64,000 bases of DNA from contig NC_049984.1 in assembly GCF_000003815.2 (NCBI RefSeq), positions 26,829,863 through 26,893,862 on the forward strand. Direction: 5' to 3'. Shown one piece after another: positions 55,735 through 64,000 of the stretch. The notes beneath the pieces are model-generated. The model searched no databases. It saw only the letters and a list, made by a program, of their open reading frames with translations, and was not told where the DNA came from. Position 1 is the first letter of the stretch. Each line of letters starts with the position of its first letter. A program made the translations under genes and the position numbers. This DNA is from Branchiostoma floridae. Its lineage: Eukaryota; Chordata; Leptocardii; Amphioxiformes; Branchiostomatidae.

Positions 55735-56818
55735 TGTGACAGCGATCTCGCCCCCCCCGTGATCTCGCCCCCCCGGGGGCGAAATCACTAGAGATCTCGC
55801 CCCCCCCCCCCCGGGGCGAAATCACTAGCGATCTCGCCCTCCCCGGCTAGTGATCTCGCCCCCCTACCTCGCCCCCCTTTAGCGATTTCGCCCCCCCCCA
55901 AAAAAACGGGTTTACATGACATTTTAGAAGTTGATTGGTATAAATCACAAAATGCAGTTTCAGAATGATATAAGTACACGAGTTTGATACATAACTCCAT
56001 TCATAGCATCAATATTAACGTAATTACATGGTAATAAGATAGTTGAACTTGTTTCAGACAAGGAGGGTTGGGTCCCTTGTATTCCCATTATTGCATATAC
56101 CTGAGTCTTGACATAAGATGTATTTCATTGTATTCACCTGTCCTCAAGCAACCTATATATCTCCAATATGAAGTCTCTACCAATGGACTGACCACAAAAG
56201 AACTATGTAATGTCTTTATTAATTATGCAAATATTAGGTATTAATTAGAATAACGCACATTTTGGTATATGCACCTGGCCAAGGGATATCTTCACCTCCA
56301 ACATGACTGTTTTTTCTAGTATTTAGGAACTGATGCATTTACCCGTGTTTCTTAAGACTGGTACTTTACCAGTGTTTGTGTAGCATTTAGCAACAGCTAT
56401 ATCAACTTGCGCGTAGATAGTGTTTATAATGAGAAACTATTATTCACGTGTGTTTTTGTTAGTGCTTTGGAAATGTTTCCAGCACAAGAAAGAAAACACT
56501 GTGACAAATTGAAAACATATAGCTGACGTATTCCGTACCATAGACGGTGTTAATTTATACGTTCGCAGTAGCACTGTTTTTATGCCACCTCAGCTGCAAA
56601 AATTGTCTTTTTCATTTCAATGTCATGTTTGCACCGAACAATATAGTATCGACTTTCGAGGTATGACATCTTACGGTACGGTAATAAGGTGCTATATAGG
56701 TACCAGGTAACACACCATATACGTTACTCCTCAGGTGTAGTATAGTACCAGGTAGCGCACCTGTAATATGTAATAACCAGCTGCTCTTGGGGGGGGGGGG
56801 GGCGAAAACGCTGTCACA
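55735..56818. mobile_element. 1,084-bp DNA transposon inserted in a gypsy RT gene
   Basis: The ends are TGTGACAGCG on both sides in inverted orientation, followed by TCG and long C runs (about 22 of 24 terminal bases match). The target ccgg is duplicated at 55731-55734 and 56819-56822. Removing the element with one ccgg restores the unbroken codon order across the junction of the host pol gene, which proves the boundaries. The left 180 bases carry several gatctcgcccccc / ggggcgaaatcact units able to pair with each other. The middle is AT-rich with no coding frame, so it is non-autonomous. TGT...ACA ends with a 4-bp duplication fit Ginger-like elements, but other superfamilies are possible. 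Confidence 0.9.
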
Positions 56819-57405
56819 CCGGTTTTAACCCATCCCCTGTCAGAATATGACCGAAGAAACCTACTTCTTGTGCCGCCAGTACGCACTTCTCTTCATTCAA
56901 TTTTACGTTGCATTCTCTTGCTCGCTGTAGCATGTTCCGGAAGCGTCTATTTAGCTCCCCTTCCGTTGTGCCATGGACCAGTACGTCATCCTCAATTACC
57001 TCAACACCCTCGAGACCTTCGAAGATGCTGTCCATCTTCTTCTGGAAAACTTCCTGCGCCGAATGGACGCCAAAGGGAAGACGTGTGAAGCGGTACCGTC
57101 CGAATGCCGTGTTGAATGTGGTCAGCTTGGAACTCTCTTCGTCCAAACAGATCTGCCAGTATCCAGATCTCGTATCTACCACGGCAAAGTACTTCGACCC
57201 TGCGAGACGCGTGGAGATGTCCTCCAGCGTTGGAAGCTGGTAATGTTCGCGTTTTATAGCCTTGTTTAGATCCCGCGGATCTAGACATATCCTCAACTTC
57301 CCTGACTTGGGCTTCTCTACTACAACTAGCGAGTTTACCCATTCAGTGGGTTCATCTACCTTCTGTATGACCCCTAGAGATTCCATGCGATCGAGCTCTT
57401 TTTTT
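56819..57405 (-). pseudogene. Gypsy pol: reverse transcriptase fingers and palm
   Basis: The minus frame reads MESLGVIQKVDEPTEWVNSL, LRICLDPRDLNKAIKREHYQ, KYFAVVDTRSGYWQICLDEE, FNTAFGRYRFTRLPFGVHSA, VEVIEDDVLVHG and HILTGDGLKP, where the inserted element interrupts it. VVDT holds the first catalytic Asp and EDDVLV the next two (the more usual residue before DD is Asp-neighbouring Ile/Tyr, here Glu). Upstream it is separated from the protease frame by a one-base shift in a run of seven A (57399-57405). Confidence 0.85.
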
Positions 57406-58110
57406 CAAAGGATCCCTCAGTGATACTGGGAATTTCCTCGGCGCGTGGACTACCGGTTCTACGTTTGGGTCCACTTTAATTCTGTACTCGCCAGGGAGTC
57501 GTCCTATCCCCTGGAACACGTCGCTGTACTCTTGCTTGATGCTTTCCGCTGTCTCGCTTGACTTAACGGTGAGTACCAGCTGGATCAGTTTTAGGGACAG
57601 ACATGCCTTCAAACTCAGGACCGGAGTCGCATTGGCTTTTACCACAAAGAAATCCAACGTTCCGGATCTTCCCTTGTAGTTGCATCGGAGGCTGCACTTT
57701 CCTTTTACTTCTAAAGGAGTGTTTCCATAGCCAAACAAACGAGTTTTTGTCGGTTCAAGACTGGAGTTTTTGCTCCTCAGCTTGACCCAGTCCCTTTCGG
57801 GTAGCACATTTACCTGCGCTCCCGTATCCAACTTGCACTTGAGGCTTTCGCTGGCTCCGGCGATGTGTAGGTTGACGAAAGCCTGGTCTCCCTCGACTTT
57901 CTTCTTGTGCACCGTCTCTATGTGGAAGTCTTGGAATTCTTCCTCTGGAGACCTGACTTCGTTCACACTCTTCGATCGGCACACAGCTGCAAAGTGGTTC
58001 CTTTTTCCACACTTTCTGCATTCCTTTCCGTTAGCAGGACACTTGTCTGCTGTGTTGTGGCCTTTGCCACATCTTCCACATGTGTTGGTTGGCCTCGTGT
58101 ACTTGTGCTT
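57406..58110 (-). pseudogene. Gypsy gag end (two zinc knuckles) and aspartic protease
   Basis: The minus strand starts with two CCHC knuckles, CGRCGKGHNTADKC and CRKCGKRNHFAAVC (about 57990-58090). Next come FHIETVHKKKVEGDQAFVNL and the protease active site LKCKLDTGAQVNVLPERDW, then FGYGNTPLEVKG, then YSDVFQGIGRLPGEYRIKVD and APRKFPVSLRDP, the lead into RT. The order knuckle-protease-RT is that of Ty3/gypsy elements. Sequence upstream of the knuckles (gag matrix/capsid part, 5' LTR) is absent beyond about 58150. Confidence 0.85.
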
Positions 58111-58159
58111 TCCTCTCCCGCCACTTCCCGTTGCTCTAGTTTTTCATCATGTCCTACTT

Positions 58160-59160
58160 TCCATCTCATTATTTTTATTTAATGAAAAAGTACACAGCTT
58201 AAGCAATTACAAGCAACACCAAACTTCGTTTTTCACTAGATAATGATGAATGCTACACCAGGACGTTAGCGCCAAAGAAAATATATTAAATATTATAGAG
58301 AAATTATTGTTTTTTTAATTAGGCAGTAAATAAAGTTCTCGTAACAACCGACCCACGCAAGTTCGTCCTTGGCGCTAACGCGGGTCTGGAGATTGAACGG
58401 TTTTCTGCATGAATTGACAAAAAAATGCGATCAGTTACCTTCGTAATTATAGCAAATAAACTGGCATTATGGCCATAAAATCTGCCAATAGGCCGTAAAT
58501 TCCATGTTTTTTCCGCAAAATCCAACGCAACACCATCAAAATCGGCAGCAAGGACCCTCCTTGCTAGCTTGACCTGTTGTGACCCCAAAACAGCTGGTAA
58601 ACTCTCGCAGTGTCTCGCAAAACGCGAGAAACTGACGAGATTGTGAGTGTTTGTTGGCTGTTCCCACCTTGCGCTCCCTCCCCCGGGTTGTTTACATTCC
58701 CAGTCGCCTGGCAGAGCAGTTACCACTAATACATATCTGCATAGGCGGTAATGTAAAAGTTAGCAAGTTCAGGGTGTCATGATCTCATCCGTGAACATTC
58801 CAGGTCTTAAGAACTCACCCCACACAGCAGCCCGCCATCTCAAGTGTCCAAAAGTCTAATATTTAATCTTTCTGACCAGTGCAACTATTCCAGCGGTCAA
58901 ACTTTGCCGCCATCTTGCTTTTCATGACGTCATTTTTGGGACTCAGCACTTAAAATTAGGGGTCAGCACAGGCCGAAAAATTAACCAAAACCTTGTTTTT
59001 TTCCGAATCTGTACATCTGCAACCTACACTGTCTCACCAATATGAAATGTTGCTTTCATTTTCCTGCTAAAAGTCGAAAAAAGGCTAAAATACTGGACTC
59101 GTTTTGGGCCTTTTGCGCCTGCGTCAATTTGGGTCATTGCCCGTCAGCGGGCGGCGCGCC
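58160..59160. other. No supported gene
   Basis: AT-rich, then GC-richer toward 58.9 kb (catgacgtcat at about 58924). A minus-strand open frame at 58319-58726 has no motif. Confidence 0.35.
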
Positions 59161-59163
59161 GGG

Positions 59164-59407
59164 AGCACGTCACCGGAACGTACTGCGCCTGCGCGAAAAG
59201 TATAGACATGCTAAACTACCGGTTTACTAAAGGGCCGCATTTAAGAAAGTGTGTGCGTATATAAGGGTAAAACTCCGTGTACGTTTTACATGAAACCATG
59301 TCTCTAACATATATTGTGCAACAAGCGGGGTTTCAATGCAACGTTGACCAAACCAAGCCCCAAACCACCAGGGTTCGCGCAGGCGCAGTACGTTCCGGTG
59401 ACGTGCT
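59164..59407. repeat. Perfect 34-bp inverted repeat flanking 176 bp
   Basis: 59164-59197 and 59374-59407 are exact reverse complements and contain tgcgcctgcgcg / cgcgcaggcgca, close to the NRF-1 type GC-rich palindrome. They stand 18 bases upstream of the start codon of the plus-strand transposase at 59426, so they may frame its promoter or be part of its terminal repeat. Confidence 0.9.
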
Positions 59408-59425
59408 CGCGCCGGGTCTTTAAAC

Positions 59426-61150
59426 ATGGCGGCCTCTTCCACGGACGCGCGCATGGGATCTGCGAACTCGCCCAGCCATGTCCAAGCCGTAGAAATAGAT
59501 GACACGGATAATGGAAAAGATTTGGGTATTGTGTCTAAACGTCTGACAAAAAAGGTGCGAAAACATATGGCTGCGAACGCACGCGGAAAAAAGTCGGCCG
59601 CTAGTCGGGGGATAGGACGCCTTAGTAGGTCAAGTCGCACGCTTGAGTTGGTACCGGACGGTCTTCAGGAAGACGTCACGGATTACAACCATCCATCAAG
59701 ACCATCGCAGAGAACAGTTTGGTCAAGTCCTGGTGGATCGAACTACAGAACTGACACCTTGAAGCGAAAACTGAAAGACAAGGGCATGTCTGTAGAAGAT
59801 GACATCGACTCACCGGTGTCTGCGACCACCTCACAGTCCCTAACGGAGGAAGGTAATGTTGTCACGTCCGCTTGAAGATTAGCCTTTCCAAACGTCCAGA
59901 ATAATACACAAGAAACGGAGTCTATTCTATGTGAAGATGGTTATTATGTTGGGCAGATATGTCAGGTACAAAAGTTCGTGAACGATGTGACTGGTATTGT
60001 CAGATGCCGCACAAAGGGTTGCAACGGAATGTTGATTCCCCGACAGTGCGTGAAGGTAGGCCTTGGCGGTGGTCTGCGTATTGTCTACAGCTGTAGTGGG
60101 TGTTAGATGCCTGGGATAAATTTTGACTCCTCTACATATGTGGAGTCCTCACGCCGCCACCAAGTTTCCCTCGCCCTGTGCCTTGCTATGCTGGTTTCTG
60201 GAAACACTTACGCCGGTTACAACAAGGTCCTTGGACAAGCCTTAGGACTAGAAACACCAAACAAAAAAAAATTCCAAGCAGTGATCCATGCCGTTTACCC
60301 AATAACCAGAAAACTCGTTCACGAGCGCTGTGAAGCCGCCAAAACAGATGAGAAAGTTGCCTGCAGAGGAGCTTGGAAGCGCCAAGCGAGCTGTGACCCA
60401 AGCAGATGGAACGTGGGGCACACGTGGATTCCATAGTAAGAACTGCACTGTCACTGGGCACTTCCAAGAGCGGAGAAGGAGTAGGCCTAGAAATGCCGTG
60501 GGAACAGGTTGTACGTGATGGTATTTCCCCCCGAAGTTCATTGGCAGGACGGGGACAGTTCGTCTGCACTATCTTTCAGGGCTCATTTCCCTGACGAAAA
60601 CAAGCACAAGGTGATGCTGTGTTCTGGACACGTTGCACGCTCACATCAAAAAGTTTTGTCTGATCTCAAACCCAAGAAAACGGTCTCCAAAGTATACCGG
60701 TCCAAACACCAGGACAAATCCCCACAAATCAACAGTGTGGAGTGCGTCTGCGAAGGCAAGTCGCACGGGAAAGGATGTGGCTGCATCACAGATGCGTTCA
60801 TCCGCCAGGGAAGAATAAATTTCTTCTGCTGTGTCGTGCAGGCCGGTAAAGATCCCGACGCACTGAAGGACAGGCTGCTAGCTTTGGGAAAGTATCACGG
60901 CCGTAACATCCACTCGTGGAAGGAACCAAAAACAAAGAAGAAGACATGCGACTTCCATCCGCAAAAAAAAAAAAATGCACCTGCGAGAAGTGTAAGAAGA
61001 AAGGCAAAGGTGAGGAGCCGGTCTGTGGCAGGGGGAAGCCGTACACTTCAAAGCCGTCCATTTCCTGTCCACTACACAGCCTGATGTATGAGATTGAGAC
61101 GGCACGTCGGGCAGAACAGGCACACGATATCATCCACCCTGAGCTGGGCC
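59426..61150 (+). pseudogene. DDE-type transposase of an uncharacterised invertebrate family, broken
   Basis: ATG at 59426 gives a basic N-terminal part (MAASSTDARMGSANSPSHVQ ... SKRLTKKVRKHMAANARGKK) to a stop at 59875. A second frame (59880-60105) has Cys pairs, CRTKGCNGML and SCSGC. The next, from 60107, has NTYAGYNKVLGQALGLETPN and FQAVIHAVYPITRK. The next, at about 60350, has ELGSAKRAVTQADGTWGTRG and FHSKN. The next (60530-61000) has VHWQDGDSSSALSFR, VMLCSGHVARSHQKV, CVCEGKSHGKGCGCITDAF, CDFHP, and finally KPSISCPLHSLMYEIE. ADGTWxTRG and WQDxDSS are the catalytic-type motifs of a multi-copy transposase-like family known from fish, corals and amphioxus. Kolobok or Mutator-like affinity is my guess. 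At least four frame breaks. Confidence 0.6.
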
Positions 61151-61178
61151 GAGGCAACTCAAATCTGCCCGATACTAT

Positions 61179-61432
61179 AGTACTGATCGAACTGTGTAGT
61201 AGGAATGTAAATAGTATTTCTCTGACACGTTGCTTCCGTATTTTCTGTACTACGTGTACGAGCTACTAAAGTACTGATCGAACTGTGTAGTAGGAATGTA
61301 AATAGTATTTCTCTGACACGTTGCTTCCGTATCTTCTGTACTACGTGTACGAGCTAAAGTACTGATCGAACTGTGCAGTGCGAATGTAAATACATGTAGT
61401 ATTTCTCTGACATGTGGCTTCCTTATCTTTTT
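61179..61432. repeat. About 90-bp tandem repeat, three copies
   Basis: agtactgatcgaactgtg begins at 61179, 61270 and 61358. The first two copies are almost identical and the third is diverged. It lies directly after the transposase and could be its 3' non-coding part. Confidence 0.9.
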
Positions 61433-61439
61433 TTACTTT

Positions 61440-62390
61440 ACTCGCTCTGCCGTAGGAATGTATATAGTGCACCTCACACATGTATAATGTATAATGTACT
61501 TGACAAGCAGAAAAGTACCGTATTTAGTTTTTCACTGGCATGTGGATATTTTATGTACAGTGCCCGTGTAAGACCAATAGTTGCGCTGTTCGTTCGTTTC
61601 TTAGATACTAGGCTTTCCTTTACCAGACTCCTAAGAATTGGTTTGACCAGATCAGCTGGACCAGATCGGCCATGGATTGGAGATGAGGAAAGATTTTAGG
61701 CTCCACAGCTGGTGGGAAAAGCGCGCCTCTTGCACGCTCGATTCTACAAAGCCATAAAGAGCTTACGGAGTAGTTAGCGCCTGTCTGAAACTTATTAGAT
61801 CATTAGTTGACATCAAAGAAGCTGTCCCCTTTCACACATTCCGTGGAAGTCAGCAAGTCAGATAAGAAACGTGGTGAGCCCTGCTGTGAATCGGTGATTT
61901 ATGGCCCTAATGAACAGAGGTGCTAATCGACTACTATCTGTTTGATCCGCAAGAATTTCCAAAGTGACCTTGGTCAAGTTGGTGCATAACACCAGGTGAT
62001 TTCGTTGAGTTGACAAATTATTGCAGCGTTTCTCGCAATTTCTTCTTTTATCCATCAATTGGAATATAGAGGGTTATGACGTATCAGATGTTGCTGTGGA
62101 AAGGCTGCTTCCATGATACAGAAACAAACAAACCTGCTGCGCATTTAGATGAAAGACAAACCCATATGAGTAATTTGTCAACTTTGACAATAATAATGGT
62201 GGTTTAAGACAGACCATGTGGGAAATGTTGTGTCTTTCGTTATCGGAATTTCGATCACAGAACGTAATCTGACTGGGTATCTGACTGCGCATGGCTATTT
62301 TTATGGGGATGTTTGGAATCATATCGCCAGTTACTTCGCCAGCGAAAGCACGTACATTTTGTATCTCCGACTTCTCCGATCCCTGACTTC
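61440..62390. other. No supported gene; 5' flank of the exon at 62400
   Basis: No motif-bearing frame. 62290-62399 directly upstream of the ATG exon may be its leader and promoter region. Confidence 0.35.
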
Positions 62391-62399
62391 ATCTCGATT

Positions 62400-62455
62400 A
62401 TGACGGACCTCTACAATGCTGTGACCGCCCTCGAGCAGCTTTTCGAGCAGAGCGG
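62400..62455 (+). CDS. Putative first coding exon (MTDLYNAVTALEQLF...)
   Basis: ATG at 62400 opens MTDLYNAVTALEQLFEQSG and runs without a stop into a clear donor (AGCGG|GTATGT) at 62456. The exon ends in phase 2. The peptide is a single amphipathic helix in character. The gene would continue to the right, with 63590-63757 as a candidate downstream exon (an intermediate exon is needed to match phase). Unrecognised. Confidence 0.45.
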
Positions 62456-62714
62456 GTATGTACTATTGTACATTTTTGACGACCAGAACGTGTCATATTT
62501 GGTTTGAAGACAGTGCAAGCTGTAATTGAAAAAAGAAAGTTTGCCCTGTTCTCGCTCAGAATAGTGCTGGTAAAAATCTAGTGTGTGAAAAGATAGTAGT
62601 AGTAGTATTTTTGTGGTGAATGTATTGCTTGACATTGGAGAGGAAAGTAATTTCCAAGGGGGGTGGGGGTGTCCTCCGCAGACTTGTTACTGTAGCGCCG
62701 GCGTTTAATATTTT

Positions 62715-62846
62715 TAGGGGGCGCTGGTTCGCTATATTCAACACGGGCGAAGAATCTTTTGTAATGGGAGATAGTGGCAGCAAAACGATTTCCCATGGCA
62801 AGAGATTCTTCGGTCGTCTTGAAAATCGCGAATCAACGCTCAACAC
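62715..62846. repeat. Imperfect long hairpin (about 55-bp arms)
   Basis: The left arm (ggttcgctatattcaacacg ... cgaagaatcttttgtaatgg) pairs with the right arm (ccatggcaagagattcttcg ... cgtcttgaaaatcgcgaatc) at roughly three in four positions, with a loop around 62780-62790. It could be a MITE or a hairpin transcript. It lies in the presumed first intron of the 62400 gene. Confidence 0.65.
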
Positions 62847-63039
62847 CCACCACCACCGCCACGTAAATGCTGGTGTGAGAAGGAGGCTAGAGAGTGTAGA
62901 TTCTAGTCATACTGAACGCTAAGAGAACTGATAGTGATAGTAAGTAAAGCAGATCTGAATATTTTCTATAGCATGCACGAGCTTTGCCATATTTTGTCAG
63001 TGTCCTTAGAACAAATCGTACGTTAGGATAACTACCTCC

Positions 63040-63270
63040 TTGGTCAGGAAATCGGTTCTTGCATTTCTGGTGTGGCCTAAAGTCTCTTTTTCTCCGGCGA
63101 CTGACAGACTCACAATGCCAGCTGGCCTCAGGCACGTGCTGCTGCACATGGCCCACGAAGCTCCGGCGAACACCACCGAGCCGGACTGGAGGCCCCGTCG
63201 CCGGCTGGCAGCCGCACTTTTCCGGGGATTGTGGGTCAGTTATGTTGGCTTTGACGTCGTTTCCCTCTAA
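63040..63270 (+). other. GC-rich segment with competing open frames
   Basis: Plus frame (MPAGLRHVLLHMAHEAP ... EPDWRPRRRLAAALFRG) and minus frame (DPQSPEKCGCQPATGPPVRL) are both open. GC content is above that of the flanks. Either could be an exon; I cannot decide. Confidence 0.25.
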
Positions 63271-63589
63271 TTGCCTTTCAACTTGACACACAGGATTAAC
63301 CTGTTTTTGTTCATTCTTGAATCAGCCAATTCATTTCATCTCAAGCAATGATAGTTGCCACGATAAAAACAAAGGAAAAAATGATCCCATAAAAACAAAG
63401 GAAAAAATGATCCCAAGTTCAGCTACAAAATTCCATTGTTGAAAAAATAACAATAAATGAAGTGCAGTTGTATCATCATGTGTTATGCATGAAGTCCTGA
63501 AAAGGGTATAATCTTTCACTATATAAAATCTTGCAGCAATGCATAAATTGTTGAGTGAACCTGGTCTATGTTGGTTTACCCCTTGTTAG

Positions 63590-63757
63590 CATGGCTCCAA
63601 CGGGAGGATTGGGGCGAGTTCCCGGGCGCCAGGGCGGGACACGCCCACCTACGTGTACCCAGAGGAGGTGCGCTGGGTGATGCGGGCCCGGTTCGCTGAC
63701 CCTTCAGATCCAATCCGCCTACATGACGGCAGGGTTGCCGACCAGAGGCATGGAGAA
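63590..63757 (+). CDS. Clean internal exon, 56 codons
   Basis: Acceptor TACCCCTTGTTAG at 63589 and donor GAA|GTAAGTAT at 63758 bracket 168 bases. They are open in the frame reading GRDTPTYVYPEEVRWVMRAR, FADPSDPIRLHDGRVADQRH, GE, exactly 56 codons in phase 0. GC-rich against an AT-rich background. Probably part of a gene on the plus strand that leaves the window. No family recognised. Confidence 0.55.
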
Positions 63758-64000
63758 GTAAGTATATATAACCTTTCTAAAAGGACTTTTGACTAAGTGC
63801 ATTTGATATACATTTGTAGTAATACAAACACTGATGGCAGCAGAATCTGCAGATCTGTTTCTACTTACACAATGGGCTTAGATGTATATAACTCATACAT
63901 GTAAGGGAAGAAAGCTATGCGACAGAAATGTAGTAAATCTCCGAACAATTTCGCCGGTTCTGTCATCCATTACCGTATTTTCTATAATACATAAATGTAC

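Noticed and set aside
56870-57269. Plus-strand frames of 72-111 codons
   Set aside because: Antisense of the gypsy reverse transcriptase.
60186-60569. Minus-strand frames of 97-127 codons
   Set aside because: Antisense of the plus-strand transposase, whose motifs are clear.

Overview
The window is eukaryotic and crowded with repeats. Coding capacity comes in short exon-sized blocks with GT/AG splice-site-like edges, there are two runs of N (4902-5076 and 16173-16309), and most recognisable protein similarity is to transposable elements. The mixture of Ty3/gypsy, BEL/Pao, hAT, pogo, ISL2EU-like, KDZ-associated CxC and 5'-truncated LINE sequence suits an invertebrate deuterostome. From the style of the families I would guess amphioxus (Branchiostoma), but that is an inference. 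I see no bacterial-style operons, no CRISPR array, no rRNA gene and no intact tRNA gene.

Layout. 0.2-0.6 kb: ISL2EU/DDE_4 transposase remnant (-). 1.8-5.6 kb: chain of minus-strand exon-like blocks, including a CxC-like zinc cluster and an ATG exon joined in phase to a second exon. 6.8-7.8 kb: long minus-strand exon of a transposon-like family. 12.7-18.4 kb: scattered minus-strand exon-like blocks, one OB-fold-like. 19.4-22.0 kb: a fold-back element and a gag-like zinc-knuckle gene. 24-28.6 kb: minisatellites, a hAT C-terminus against a perfect 34-bp-arm palindrome, and a DUF6589-like fragment. 30-34 kb: BEL gag, Myb/SANT and TTF/hAT exons, and a pogo transposase. 40.8-43.8 kb: gypsy RT and a ZMYM1-like hAT. 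46-49.3 kb: gypsy gag-protease, then a multi-block gene ending in a PHD finger. 52.1-58.1 kb: LINE 3' end, a complete non-autonomous LTR element with target duplications, and a gypsy pol gene split by a 1,084-bp DNA element. 59.2-61.4 kb: broken DDE-type transposase (+). 62.4-63.8 kb: two plus-strand exons of a gene that may run out of the window.

The best structural discoveries are two insertions whose boundaries can be read to the base. One is the 52904-54827 LTR element (188-bp LTRs, 4-bp target duplication, tRNA-Gln-like primer site, polypurine tract). The other is the 55735-56818 element (TGTGACAGCG inverted ends, CCGG duplication) lying inside a reverse transcriptase gene. The best candidate for an under-described family is the minus-strand PHD-finger transposon gene at 47.7-49.3 kb, with related pieces at 13.6-13.9 and 43.9 kb. 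Nearly all transposon genes here are broken by stops or frameshifts. The few exons that are clean end to end (5510-5578, 15716-15930, 62400-62455, 63590-63757) are the best candidates for host genes.
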